Positions 1 through 8,240 of a stretch of DNA of 50,462 nucleotides are shown in pieces. The notes beneath the pieces are model-generated. The model was given only the letters and a program-made list of their open reading frames with translations, did not search any database and was not told where the DNA came from. The stretch comes from Bacteroidales bacterium UBA3388 (GTDB lineage Bacteria; Bacteroidota; Bacteroidia; Bacteroidales; P3). The stretch is taken from positions 1 through 50,462 of the forward strand of contig DEPQ01000063.1 of NCBI GenBank assembly GCA_002358855.1, in the 5' to 3' direction. The position numbers and the translations under genes are program-made. Position 1 is the stretch's first letter. Each line of letters opens with the position of its first letter.

Positions 1-150
1 AATAGGTCTAATTTTCGCAAAATTTACCCTTATTTTTCGTCAATTTTCGTTAAAAATTTTGCTAAAAAATCGGTTTTTAAATTTTGGCAAAATAAATCCG
101 ATTTCCCTATTTTTTAAACTTAGAAAACCAAGACTTTATTCGCAAGTTTT
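1..150. other. AT-rich intergenic stretch with two inverted repeats
   Basis: No gene is visible here. Two inverted repeats follow each other: GCAAAATTT at 17-25 with AAATTTTGC at 54-62, and AAATCGG at 67-73 with CCGATTT at 98-104. The second is followed by a T-rich run near 110-116. They could be the end of a transcript that lies left of the window, but the composition is so AT-rich that chance pairing is possible. Confidence 0.3.
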
Positions 151-181
151 TTTGTGCTTTAAGAAATTTGTTATACCTTTG
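151..181 (+). promoter_or_regulatory. Bacteroidota-type promoter of the 6S-like RNA
   Basis: A perfect -33 TTTG (151-154) and a perfect -7 box TACCTTTG (174-181) are separated by 19 bases, the spacing typical of primary-sigma promoters in this phylum. Transcription should start near 185-188. No credible open reading frame follows within 300 bases, so the promoter most likely serves the structured RNA at about 187-376. Confidence 0.75.
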
Positions 182-186
182 CGAAT

Positions 187-376
187 TGAAAATTTAACGA
201 CATAAAAAAGCGTTTTTGCTTATTTTTGGTAAATTGAAATCTGGACAATTTCAAATAGAATGCCAAATAAATAAGGAAAGAACGCTCACGAGTATATCGT
301 GGGCTTTTCTTATTTGGCATTTCAGGTAGTCCAGAACCTCAATTTACGATAAGACAAGGCTCACGTCTTTTTTATT
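187..376 (+). ncRNA. ssrS: Probable 6S-like regulatory RNA
   Basis: The transcript of about 190 nt folds by eye into one long interrupted rod. Paired segments from outside in are 202-213 with 363-375 (one bulged base), 219-223 with 349-353, 229-237 with 339-347, 242-246 with 329-333, 259-268 with 312-321, and an apical stem 284-291 with 297-304 closed by a five-base loop. Between the 242-246 and 259-268 stems lies an asymmetric internal bubble (247-258 against 322-328). Length, rod shape and bubble match 6S RNA, which mimics an open promoter and sequesters RNA polymerase holoenzyme; a Bacteroidota form (6S-Flavo) is known. A strong promoter and a U-rich 3' end support an independent RNA gene. 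The family name is inferred from shape, not from a covariance-model match; another structured RNA is the main alternative. Confidence 0.6.
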
Positions 377-402
377 TTCTTTTTATCAAAGGAAAAATAG
401 AG

Positions 403-423
403 ATTTGCAACAAATTTGCAACA
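403..423 (+). promoter_or_regulatory. Tandem ATTTGCAACA sites, candidate activator site
   Basis: ATTTGCAACA occurs twice, at 403-412 and 414-423, with an 11-bp period (one helical turn), ending about 15 bases before the -33 element of the first TPR-DUF1232 gene. The same pair recurs upstream of the paralogue at 2277-2297, where only the spacer bases differ. Position and conservation suggest a regulator-binding site; no regulator can be named. Confidence 0.4.
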
Positions 424-437
424 CTTTGTCTTAACTC

Positions 438-468
438 TTAGAAACAATAAGTAAAGATTGTATTTTTG
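438..468 (+). promoter_or_regulatory. Promoter of first TPR-DUF1232 gene
   Basis: The -33 element is TTAG (438-441), one base off TTTG. The spacer is 19 bases and the -7 box is a perfect TATTTTTG (461-468). The start site should lie near 473-475, giving a leader of about 43 bases before the ATG at 517. The whole block from 394 to the ATG is repeated upstream of the second paralogue at 2268-2390 with no change of length. Confidence 0.65.
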
Positions 469-516
469 AAGTCTTAAATTTAATTAAGCGAATTACTAAT
501 TTTAATAATTTAAGAT

Positions 517-2112
517 ATGGGAAATAATGATACAAATTTGAAATTAGCCAATGTAATCTTTGACTTGGCAAAAAATGCCGAAGAAAGCGGAAAATATGAA
601 GACGCTATAAAGTCTTACAAAGAAGTATTAAATGTTTTTGAGCAAGCATTAGGAGCAGAAGACGAAAAAACAAAAGAAGTTTACACCAACATAGGAATGT
701 GCTACAAGGCATTAGGCAAAAACGAAGAAGCCTTAACCTACCTAACCAAAGCCCTATCAAATGGAAACACTGCATCAGTAGTCCCAAAGCAAGATACAGC
801 AATAGCGAAACAAGATACAAACGAAGCAGAGTTAGAAGAAGCATATAAACTGAGAGAAAAAGGGCATGAAAGTCGTAATAAAGAAAATTATGATGAAGCA
901 CTGAATTATTATGAAGATGCTTTGAAAATTTTCAAAAAAGTTTTAGGAAATAATCATGAAGAGATAGGAACTGTATACAAAAATATAGGTAATTGTTACT
1001 GTGGATTAAAAGAATATGATGAAGCACTGAATTATTATGAAGATGCTTTGAAAATTTTCAAAGAAGTATTAGGAAATAATCACGAAGAGACAGGAAATGT
1101 ATACTGGAATTTAGGTCTATATTACAAAGAATTAAAAGAATTTGATGAAGCACTGAATTATTTTAAAGATGCTTTGAAAATATACAAAGAAGTATTAGGA
1201 ATTAATCACGAAAAGATAGGATATGTAAACGACCATATTGGTCAATGTTATTATTTCTTAGGTAAGGATAAAGAAGCAATAGCTCCCTTTAAGAAAGCAT
1301 TAAAATTTTATGAAAAAGAACCTGAAATAAATGAGTTTCCTATTATATTTTGTTGTCAAAATTTAGGTGATGCTTATGACGGATTGGAAGATTATGGCGA
1401 AGCAATAAATTATTATACTCGTGCATTGGAAATCTGTGATAAAGACACTGAACTTTGTGGCTTTCTTATTCCAGATATTTGTAAAAGCTTAGGTTATTGT
1501 TATGATAAGTTGGAAAGTTATGGAGAGGCTATACTTTACTATGAACGTGCTTTGGAATTGTATGAAGAAGATATAGATAATTCTAACGAATCATTTTCAG
1601 CTTGCTGTTATCGTTTAGCATGTTGTTATTATCTTTCATATGATTATATCAAGGCAGAATATTTTTGTAGCGAGTATTTGGAAAAAGCAAATAAAGACCA
1701 TCCGTTTAGAGATAAGGTGATTGAGTTGTTAAATCGTATAGATGAGAATTTATCTGAGGAAGATTATAATGAGTATAAGGAAGATAATGATTCTAAGGCA
1801 ATGGGAATGTTTGATAATATGGTAGGAAATGCATCTGAAAGCGACATTCAGAGAATAGATGATAAGATTGGAGGAATGAAAAAGGGGAAACTTGCGGAAA
1901 TTTGGGACAAAGTAATGAAATTATATCAATTTATAAAAGACCCGAATGCACCTTGGGGAGGGAAAGCCCTTGCAATAGGAGCGCTAATCTATATGATAAG
2001 TCCGCTTGATGCTATTCCAGACTTCATTCCTTTGGGCGGATTGTTAGATGACGTTGGAATAATTACAGCAGCAGTTGCAAGACTTGCCAGCGAACTGAAA
2101 AAATATAAATAA
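517..2112 (+). CDS. TPR repeat protein with C-terminal DUF1232 (YkvA-like) domain
   Basis: This 531-residue protein has no signal peptide. Roughly residues 1-80 and 110-400 are tetratricopeptide repeats, many of the 42-residue kinesin-light-chain type (pattern YDEALNYYEDALKIF), which normally form a protein-binding superhelix. After an acidic linker come about 100 residues ending in a DUF1232 domain (about 482-520) with the typical YMISPLDAIPDFIPLGG signature and a following LLDDVGI. YkvA/DUF1232 segments are short, hydrophobic and probably membrane-associated; their function is unknown. The protein may therefore be a scaffold tethered at the membrane by its C terminus (inference). Its first 20 residues and last 100 or so are nearly identical to the paralogue at 2391, while the middle differs in repeat number. 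It has its own promoter and terminator, so it is probably monocistronic. Confidence 0.85.
   Translation: MGNNDTNLKLANVIFDLAKNAEESGKYEDAIKSYKEVLNVFEQALGAEDEKTKEVYTNIGMCYKALGKNEEALTYLTKALSNGNTASVVPKQDTAIAKQDTNEAELEEAYKLREKGHESRNKENYDEALNYYEDALKIFKKVLGNNHEEIGTVYKNIGNCYCGLKEYDEALNYYEDALKIFKEVLGNNHEETGNVYWNLGLYYKELKEFDEALNYFKDALKIYKEVLGINHEKIGYVNDHIGQCYYFLGKDKEAIAPFKKALKFYEKEPEINEFPIIFCCQNLGDAYDGLEDYGEAINYYTRALEICDKDTELCGFLIPDICKSLGYCYDKLESYGEAILYYERALELYEEDIDNSNESFSACCYRLACCYYLSYDYIKAEYFCSEYLEKANKDHPFRDKVIELLNRIDENLSEEDYNEYKEDNDSKAMGMFDNMVGNASESDIQRIDDKIGGMKKGKLAEIWDKVMKLYQFIKDPNAPWGGKALAIGALIYMISPLDAIPDFIPLGGLLDDVGIITAAVARLASELKKYK
892..1212 (+). repeat. Intragenic 126-bp tandem repeats encoding TPR units
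   Basis: Units beginning GATGAAGCACTGAATTATT start at 892, 1018 and 1144, a period of 126 bp (42 codons). The first two are almost identical over about 70 bases and the third is more diverged. They encode successive TPR helices. Near-identity at DNA level suggests recent expansion by unequal recombination, and the second paralogue lacks this run. Confidence 0.8.
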
Positions 2113-2121
2113 AACCAAAGA

Positions 2122-2173
2122 AAAACGCTCGTAAGTCTTAGTTTAATTCAGACAAACGAGCGTTTTATTTTTT
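2122..2173 (+). terminator. Rho-independent terminator after first TPR-DUF1232 gene
   Basis: AAAACGCTCGT (2122-2132) pairs with ACGAGCGTTTT (2156-2166), an inner GTCT/AGAC pairing extends the stem, and a T-rich tract follows. Nearly the same hairpin stands after the paralogue at 3408-3452, so the duplicated unit included its terminator. Confidence 0.85.
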
Positions 2174-2276
2174 TATTTCTTTTAGTTTTTTTCTTCTCTT
2201 TTTATTTCTTTGTTACATCTTTATAGTTTGCAAAATTATAAAGTTATAGAAATGGAAAGAAGAAACGAAAATAGAG

Positions 2277-2342
2277 ATTTGCAACATTTTTGCAACACTT
2301 TGTCTTAACTCTTAGAAACAATAAGTAAAGATTGTATTTTTG
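2277..2342 (+). promoter_or_regulatory. Duplicated promoter region of second TPR-DUF1232 gene
   Basis: This is a copy of the block before the first paralogue, with ATTTGCAACA-type sites near 2277-2286 and 2288-2297, -33 TTAG at 2312-2315 and a perfect -7 TATTTTTG at 2335-2342. The offset from the first copy is exactly 1874 bases through to the start codon. Differences are confined to the spacer between the tandem sites and a few leader bases, so the same regulator probably controls both genes. Confidence 0.65.
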
Positions 2343-2390
2343 AAGTCTTAAAATTAATTGAGTGAATTACTAATTTAAATAATTTAAGAT

Positions 2391-3398
2391 ATGGGAAATA
2401 ATGATACAAATTTGAAATTAGCAAATGTAATCTTTGACTTGGCAAAAAATTCCGAAGAAAGTGGAAAATATGAAGACGCTATAAAGTCTTACAAAAAAGC
2501 ATCAAATGTTTTTAAGCAAGCATTTGGTACAGAAGACGAAAAAACAAAAGAAGTATATTACAATATAGAAATGTGTTACAAAGCATTAGGAAACAATGAG
2601 GAAGCATTAACTTACCTAACCAAAGCCCTATCAAGCTCAAACGCAACTTCCGTAGTTCCAAAGCAAAAAGAAACTAAAAAAACAAAAGAAACAAAAGCAG
2701 ATAGATTAAATCAAGCAGAAGAATTAGTTGGTTTAGGTGATGAAAATTATTATGATGAAAATTATGATGAAGCTATATCTTATTACAATGAAGCAATAGA
2801 AATTTATAATCATTTATATGATTTTGATAATGTGAAATCTGCTGAATGTTATTACAGTATTGGTCTTTGTTATTCATTAGTTGATAAAGCCGAAATATCA
2901 ATATATTATTTAAAAAAATCATTACGAGTTTTTCAACTTAAAAATCATCATCTCGAAGATGAAGTAATAGAACGAATAAATAAAAATAAAAGAAGAATTT
3001 TATTTAACTCTTTGATTCAATACGATGATTATGAGGATTATAATGAAGATAATTATGAATATGAGGAAGATGATTATCATAAAGCTATGGGAATGTTTGA
3101 CGATATGGTAGGAAATGCCTCTGAAAGCGACATTAGGAGAATAGATGATAAGATTGGAGGAATGAAAAAGGGTAAACTTGCTGAGGTATGGGATAAAGTA
3201 ATGAAATTATATCGCTTTATAAAAGACCCAAATGCACCTTGGGGAAGAAAAGCCCTTGCAATAGGAGCGTTAATCTATATGATAAGTCCGTTAGATGCCG
3301 TTCCAGATCCAATACCTATTGTTGGATTGTTAGATGACGTTGGAATAATTACAGCAGCCTTTACAAAACTTGCTAACGAACTGAAAAAATATAGATAA
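2391..3398 (+). CDS. TPR repeat protein with C-terminal DUF1232 domain (paralogue)
   Basis: This 335-residue paralogue of the preceding gene starts with the same 20 residues. It keeps about two N-terminal TPRs and about two central TPRs (around 105-185), then an Asp/Glu/Tyr-rich linker (about 210-235), and ends in the near-identical conserved tail with DUF1232 at about 286-324. Relative to its sister it has lost most of the repeat array, and DFIP of the DUF1232 signature has become DPIP. Promoter and terminator are duplicated with the gene, so both are independent transcription units. The conserved ends and variable middle suggest that the repeat region sets partner choice while the tail sets location or output (inference). 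Confidence 0.85.
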   Translation: MGNNDTNLKLANVIFDLAKNSEESGKYEDAIKSYKKASNVFKQAFGTEDEKTKEVYYNIEMCYKALGNNEEALTYLTKALSSSNATSVVPKQKETKKTKETKADRLNQAEELVGLGDENYYDENYDEAISYYNEAIEIYNHLYDFDNVKSAECYYSIGLCYSLVDKAEISIYYLKKSLRVFQLKNHHLEDEVIERINKNKRRILFNSLIQYDDYEDYNEDNYEYEEDDYHKAMGMFDDMVGNASESDIRRIDDKIGGMKKGKLAEVWDKVMKLYRFIKDPNAPWGRKALAIGALIYMISPLDAVPDPIPIVGLLDDVGIITAAFTKLANELKKYR

Positions 3399-3407
3399 TT
3401 CAAACAA

Positions 3408-3457
3408 AAAACGCTCGTAAGTCTTTGAAATAATCTGACAAACGAGCGTTTTATTTT
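3408..3457. terminator. Bidirectional terminator between convergent genes
   Basis: AAAACGCTCGT (3408-3418) and ACGAGCGTTTT (3442-3452) form the stem. T-rich sequence follows on the plus strand and an A-rich run precedes it, giving a U tract on the minus strand. The right arm overlaps the stop codon of the convergent lytic transglycosylase gene at 3451, so the hairpin can end both transcripts. Confidence 0.8.
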
Positions 3458-5022
3458 ACTCTAATAATTTGTCCGATTTTTATTCGTGAGGCTTGTTTTT
3501 GTGTTAAGCCGTTTAGTTTGCATATTTGATTGATGCTTACACCGTATTTCTTTGCAATCTTTGCAACAGTGTCGCCTTTTCTAACTTTATGGTTTACTAT
3601 ATGTTGTTCAGGCTTCTTTCCCTTTATGTTTTCCTTTATTTCTTCGGCAGAAGTCTGTGTGTTTATTGCTTCATTCTCCGAAGAAACTATTGGAGTTTCA
3701 GTGTTGAAACTTGAAGGCGTTTGATTTTCTTCGGTTTTTGTTTCTTTGCGATAGGCCTCTTTTTGATGTACTTTAAGCAATTCGCCAACTTTTAGATATT
3801 TTCTTTTGCTTGCTTTTTTATTCCACGATTTTAATTGTTTCACACTCACGCCATAGCGTCTTGAAATAGAAGCCCATGTTTCGTTTTTGCGAACTTTGTG
3901 ATACGCAATCCTTTCTCGGTATTCTATTTCGCCGTTTGCTATTTGTCCATTCTTTACTCTGCCTTCTCCAAAGTATTCTTCCTTTTTGAAATTCGATATA
4001 CTATCTTCTAATGCTATAAAATCGTTTATGTAGGTTAGGGGTAATTTTAGGCTATACCTGTCTTGTGTTGCGGGAATCATATCCATTTTATACTGAGGGT
4101 TCATTTCCCTTAGTTGTTCAATAGATATATTCATCACTTCCTCTATTTGCTTAAAGTGAATGTCTTTGCTGAGCATTATAGTGTCTGAAATAAGATGCAA
4201 AGGCTTTGACATAGGTTGTATTTCTATGCCATGCTCTTTGTAATACGTCATTGCGTAAACCGCAGCGATATATGCAGGGACATATCCTCTTGTTTCTCTT
4301 GGAAGATAGTCATACATTCCCCAAAAAGTGTCTTTACCCGAACGGCGTATTGCTTTGTTTACGTTTCCCGGACCGCAGTTATAAGCAGCTAATGCTAAGG
4401 TCCAATCTCCGTATATCTTATATAAATCTCTTAAATAGCGAGCTGCTGCATGCGATGCTTTGATTGGGTCGCGTCTATCGTCAATTACAGAATTTATTCT
4501 TAAATCATATATCTTGCCAGTAGAGTACATAAACTGCCAAAGCCCTGTTGCTCCTGCTCTTGAAACGGCTGCGGGATTTAAAGCAGACTCTATGATTACT
4601 AAATATTTCAATTCCTCTGGCACTCCTTCTCTATCCAATATGTCTTCAAAGATTGGGAAATAGTATTTGCTCAGTCCCAACATTACACCAACTCTATCGC
4701 CAATTTTATCTACATAATAAATAATATGATTACGTACTTGGTCATTATAAGTCAGTTCTATTGCAGAAGGAATCTTTCTTAATCTGTTTGCAATCACACT
4801 GTCAGGAAGGTCTGTTACTCTAACTCTTGGAGTGTATGTAGAGTTTTGAGAATTATATCTTTGATTTAAAAATTTAGAGTTTTGTCTTACATAGTATCTA
4901 TGCAACAAACTGTCATAGTTTCTTTCGAATTGTGTAAAAAATTCGCTGTCATCAAAGTTTTGTGCAGGCAATGACAATCCGAAAAACATTAAAATTATAA
5001 AATATATCGTCTTATTTCTCAT
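3451..5022 (-). CDS. mltD: MltD-type lytic murein transglycosylase with two LysM domains
   Basis: The protein of 523 residues begins with a signal peptide (about 1-21, cleaved near LPAQ). It carries an SLT/GH23 lytic transglycosylase domain at about 135-255, with the catalytic glutamate expected at E145 in IIESALNP, followed by the conserved RAGATGLWQF and the AAYNCGPGN motif near 213-220. Two LysM domains at about 374-418 and 477-522 bind peptidoglycan. The enzyme should cleave glycan strands in the periplasm to leave 1,6-anhydro-muramyl ends, serving wall turnover or insertion of envelope machines. Length and domain order are typical of MltD in this phylum. No lipobox is seen, unlike E. coli MltD. 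It is transcribed alone, divergent from the nucleotidyltransferase gene. Confidence 0.92.
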   Translation of the reverse strand: MRNKTIYFIILMFFGLSLPAQNFDDSEFFTQFERNYDSLLHRYYVRQNSKFLNQRYNSQNSTYTPRVRVTDLPDSVIANRLRKIPSAIELTYNDQVRNHIIYYVDKIGDRVGVMLGLSKYYFPIFEDILDREGVPEELKYLVIIESALNPAAVSRAGATGLWQFMYSTGKIYDLRINSVIDDRRDPIKASHAAARYLRDLYKIYGDWTLALAAYNCGPGNVNKAIRRSGKDTFWGMYDYLPRETRGYVPAYIAAVYAMTYYKEHGIEIQPMSKPLHLISDTIMLSKDIHFKQIEEVMNISIEQLREMNPQYKMDMIPATQDRYSLKLPLTYINDFIALEDSISNFKKEEYFGEGRVKNGQIANGEIEYRERIAYHKVRKNETWASISRRYGVSVKQLKSWNKKASKRKYLKVGELLKVHQKEAYRKETKTEENQTPSSFNTETPIVSSENEAINTQTSAEEIKENIKGKKPEQHIVNHKVRKGDTVAKIAKKYGVSINQICKLNGLTQKQASRIKIGQIIRVK

Positions 5023-5117
5023 ATATCATTTGGAAAAAATGAGCGGTAAAATTACAAAAAAAACCTCAATTAAGGATAATTCTCTCGATTTTTCTAAGAG
5101 ATTAGTCAAATGTTTTG

Positions 5118-5125
5118 TAATTTTG
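5118..5125 (+). promoter_or_regulatory. -7 box before sugar nucleotidyltransferase gene
   Basis: TAATTTTG fits the TAnnTTTG consensus. The expected -33 position (5095-5098) reads TAAG, a weak match. The start site would fall near 5130, leaving a leader of about 40 bases. Confidence 0.45.
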
Positions 5126-5169
5126 TAGTTTAATAAATAGTTAATTTTACGAATTAAAGAGATAATATT

Positions 5170-6174
5170 ATGAAAATAGTGATTCCAATGGCAGGTATGG
5201 GAAAAAGATTACGCCCTCATACATTAGTTACGCCAAAACCTTTGATTGAATTAGCAGGTAAGCCTATTGTTCAACGCTTGTGTGAAGATATTAGAGAAGT
5301 TGTAGGGGAAGAAATAGAAGAAATAGGATTTATTATTGGAGATTTTGGAAAAGAAGTAGAAAATAACCTATTAAAAATAGCAGAACAATTAGGCACAAAA
5401 GGTAAAATTTACTATCAAAGAGAACCTCTTGGAACTGCTCATGCAATTCTTTGTGCAAAAGAAAGCCTTTCAGGAAAAGTAACTGTTGCTTTTGCAGATA
5501 CATTGTTTGATGCAGGCTTTACTTTGGAAACTAAGGAAGACGGAATTATTTGGACTCACAAAGTAGAAGATCCAAGTGCGTTTGGAGTTGTGAAAAAGAA
5601 CGCTGACCAAACTATTTGTGGGTTTGTAGAAAAGCCAAAAGAGTTTGTAAGTAATGAAGCAATAATTGGTATCTATTATTTCAAAGATGGTGAAAATCTA
5701 AGAAACGAATTGCAATATTTAATTGATAATAACATCACAAAATCTGGCGAATACCAATTAACAGATGCTCTTCAAAATATGCTTGACAAAGGATTGAAGT
5801 TTAAAACCAATGATGTAAAAGAATGGTTAGACTGCGGAAATCCACAAGCGACAGTTGAGACTTGCGGAAGAGTTTTGGAATTGAAACAAAACAGCGAAAA
5901 ATTTGTTAGTGATGAGGTTACGAACGAAAATTCTTTGATAATACCACCTGTTTACATTGGAAAAGGAGCGGTAATCAAAAATTGCGTAATAGGACCGAGA
6001 GTAAGTATTGCAGAAGGTTGCAAGATAAGCGATTCTTGCATTAAAGATACGATGGTAGGCAACCAAACCGTTATAGAAAATGCAGTTTTAAAAAATAGTA
6101 TGATTGGTTCGTTTGCAAAAATTGAAAATAAAGAACAAAAATTGAACTTAGGAGATTATAGTTGCATAAATTAA
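5170..6174 (+). CDS. Sugar-phosphate nucleotidyltransferase with left-handed beta-helix tail
   Basis: This 334-residue protein opens with the nucleotidyltransferase signature GMGKRLRPHTLVTPKPL (9-25), which binds the nucleotide triphosphate and sugar phosphate. The REPLGTAHAI segment near 87-96 and the EKP motif near 155 are also typical of RmlA/GalU/GlmU-type enzymes. From about residue 250 the sequence becomes hexapeptide-like (IKNCVIGPRVSI), predicting a short left-handed beta-helix. It should activate a sugar 1-phosphate to an NDP-sugar for envelope polysaccharides; the sugar and the base cannot be told from sequence alone. The C-terminal helix is shorter than in GlmU and lacks an obvious acetyltransferase domain. 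It starts an operon with the TPR lipoprotein 7 bases downstream. Confidence 0.85.
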   Translation: MKIVIPMAGMGKRLRPHTLVTPKPLIELAGKPIVQRLCEDIREVVGEEIEEIGFIIGDFGKEVENNLLKIAEQLGTKGKIYYQREPLGTAHAILCAKESLSGKVTVAFADTLFDAGFTLETKEDGIIWTHKVEDPSAFGVVKKNADQTICGFVEKPKEFVSNEAIIGIYYFKDGENLRNELQYLIDNNITKSGEYQLTDALQNMLDKGLKFKTNDVKEWLDCGNPQATVETCGRVLELKQNSEKFVSDEVTNENSLIIPPVYIGKGAVIKNCVIGPRVSIAEGCKISDSCIKDTMVGNQTVIENAVLKNSMIGSFAKIENKEQKLNLGDYSCIN

Positions 6175-6181
6175 GAATAGT

Positions 6182-7801
6182 ATGAGAAAGAGTGGCCTCA
6201 TTATAACTTTGTTGTCGGTGATTTTATGTTTGTTTTCTTGTAAAAATCAAGAAAAAGCAGTTAAACAACCTAACGATAACGACATAAAAGTAGCACAATT
6301 AGTTATTGATGCTGCTACTCAAAGAGAATTAGGCAACTTTGAGCGAGCGAGTTCTTTGTATAAAGAAGTTATTCGTTTTCAACCAAATAATTCTCTTGCT
6401 TATTACCAACTTGCAGCCATAGATTTTGAAAACAAAAACATAGCCGATGCAATAGAAAACAATCTAAAAGCAATAGAATTATCACCCAAAAACCATTGGT
6501 ATCGCTCTCAATTAGCAGAAATCTATCTTTTAACTAATCAATTTGATAAAGCAGCTGAGCAATACAAAGAAATAATAAACCTACAACCGAATGTAACAGA
6601 ATATTATTCGGAGTTGATAGGCATTTACGTTAATGCAGACAAGACAGATAAAGCAATAGAAGTCGCAAACTTGCTTGAAAAAAGACAAGGTGTTAATGAA
6701 TATTGTTCAATGATTAAATACAATATTTATAAGAGCAAAAATCAACACGAAAAAGCCATTAAAGAAATAGAAATCCTTAGTAAAGAATATCCAAGCAATG
6801 TTTCTTATTTATCAATCTTGGCTCAGTATTATCTAAACAATGGAAAAGAAAATAAAGGCTTAGATTTAATGAAAAAAGTAGAAGAAATAGATCCTAATAA
6901 TGTAGAAAACATAGTTGCTTTAATGGAAATTTATTACAAAAAAGGCGATATTTCTTCTGCTGAGGCTTATATGGATAAACTATGTAATAATCCAAAAATG
7001 GGATTTGAAGAAAAGAATCAACTAATTCTTACTCTCTATCAAGAAAAAGTAGATGAGAACTTAGAAATTCTTAGAAATTACATAAAGCACTTAGAGTCTA
7101 TGGCAAAAATGTATCCCGAAGAAGGACGTCTATGGCAGTTTCTATCAATAGGATATATGAGAACATTTCGTATGGAGGAAGCTTATCAAGCTTGCAAGAA
7201 AGCCGTAGAGTACGGAGTGAAAGATTTAGGCTTGTATAAGAACTATATAATTACGCAACAGTTTAATGCAGGTGATGAAGATAGAATAAAAACTTGCGAT
7301 GACGCTATAAAACTTTACCCAAGAGAGTGTATTTTTTACATAGTTAAAGGATACTCTTTGGTAAACTTAAAAGAATATGAAAAATCCATTGAAACATTAG
7401 AAAAAGGCTTGAAATACGCAAAAAACGATAGCGATTACATAGATATTTACTCTAATTTAGCAGAAGCGTATTACAGAATAGAAAACAAAGAAAAGTCTTT
7501 TGAATATTTTGAGAAAGCATTAGCAAAAGATTCTACTAACCTAATGGTATTAAACAACTATGCTTATTACCTATGCTTAGAAAACACCGAACTTGATAAA
7601 GCAGAAAAAATGTCAAAGAAAACTTATGAAGCCCAACCTTATAACTTGACTTTCGCAGACACTTATTCTTGGATTTTATTCACTAAAAAAAATTACCAAA
7701 ACGCTAAAATAATTTTAGATAACTTTGTTTCAGAACAAGAAACGTGGAGCGAAACTGTAAAAGAACATTATCAAAAAATATTAGAAGCCTTAAATCAATA
7801 A
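6182..7801 (+). CDS. TPR repeat lipoprotein
   Basis: The N terminus is a lipoprotein signal ending in LFSC, so C20 should be lipidated and the protein held at the inner or outer membrane, facing the periplasm or beyond. The remaining 520 residues are a chain of about a dozen TPRs with the usual spacing of small residues and Pro-Asn turns. Proteins of this build in Bacteroidota act as assembly or interaction scaffolds, but no specific role can be read. It lies 7 bases after the nucleotidyltransferase gene and ends 6 bases before the convergent tsaE, with no strong terminator in the gap. Confidence 0.8.
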   Translation: MRKSGLIITLLSVILCLFSCKNQEKAVKQPNDNDIKVAQLVIDAATQRELGNFERASSLYKEVIRFQPNNSLAYYQLAAIDFENKNIADAIENNLKAIELSPKNHWYRSQLAEIYLLTNQFDKAAEQYKEIINLQPNVTEYYSELIGIYVNADKTDKAIEVANLLEKRQGVNEYCSMIKYNIYKSKNQHEKAIKEIEILSKEYPSNVSYLSILAQYYLNNGKENKGLDLMKKVEEIDPNNVENIVALMEIYYKKGDISSAEAYMDKLCNNPKMGFEEKNQLILTLYQEKVDENLEILRNYIKHLESMAKMYPEEGRLWQFLSIGYMRTFRMEEAYQACKKAVEYGVKDLGLYKNYIITQQFNAGDEDRIKTCDDAIKLYPRECIFYIVKGYSLVNLKEYEKSIETLEKGLKYAKNDSDYIDIYSNLAEAYYRIENKEKSFEYFEKALAKDSTNLMVLNNYAYYLCLENTELDKAEKMSKKTYEAQPYNLTFADTYSWILFTKKNYQNAKIILDNFVSEQETWSETVKEHYQKILEALNQ

Positions 7802-7807
7802 GAATTT

Positions 7808-8236
7808 CTAAGAAAGTTCTTCAACAGTTATTAATCTGCTCTCGTCTTGTTGCACTTCAATCTTTATTTCCGTTATTTCATCGGGCAATAGTGGTGAAAT
7901 ATTTTCGCACCATTCCATAAAACAATAATTTCCGCTAAAAATATAGTCATCAAAGCCTATATCAATGGCTTCTTGTAAGTTTTTGATTCTGTAAAAGTCA
8001 AAGTGATAAATCGTTCCTGCTGATTGAGAAAAATATTCGTTTACTATTGCAAAAGTTGGAGAACAAACATTGTCCTCAACCTCTAATGCCTTACACAAAG
8101 ACTTCGTAAGAGTGGTTTTTCCTGCTCCCATATTTCCATTTAACGAAAAAAGCCTTGAAGAAGGGAAATCTTTAAGAATTTCTTCCGCTATTTTGTCAAT
8201 AGAAGAGAGGTTTTCAAGTATATATTGCTTTTTCAT
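7808..8236 (-). CDS. tsaE: tRNA threonylcarbamoyladenosine biosynthesis ATPase TsaE
   Basis: This 142-residue protein is the usual length for TsaE. The P-loop GNMGAGKTT is at 34-42, CSPTFAIVNEY supplies the switch-like region near 58-68, and a conserved HFDFYRI is near 78-84. TsaE is the ATPase that works with TsaB and TsaD to transfer the threonylcarbamoyl group onto A37 of tRNAs reading ANN codons. The gene follows porX by 4 bases on the same strand and is surely cotranscribed with it. Confidence 0.95.
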   Translation of the reverse strand: MKKQYILENLSSIDKIAEEILKDFPSSRLFSLNGNMGAGKTTLTKSLCKALEVEDNVCSPTFAIVNEYFSQSAGTIYHFDFYRIKNLQEAIDIGFDDYIFSGNYCFMEWCENISPLLPDEITEIKIEVQQDESRLITVEELS

Positions 8237-8240
8237 AGAT

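Noticed and set aside
605..901. 98-codon Leu-rich open frame on the minus strand
   Set aside because: It is antisense to the TPR gene; the Leu-rich composition reflects the complement of Lys/Glu/Ala-rich codons, and no promoter precedes it.
892..1269. Regularly spaced repeats resembling a CRISPR array or minisatellite
   Set aside because: The period is exactly 42 codons and the repeats keep the reading frame of a TPR protein; units are contiguous without unique spacers.
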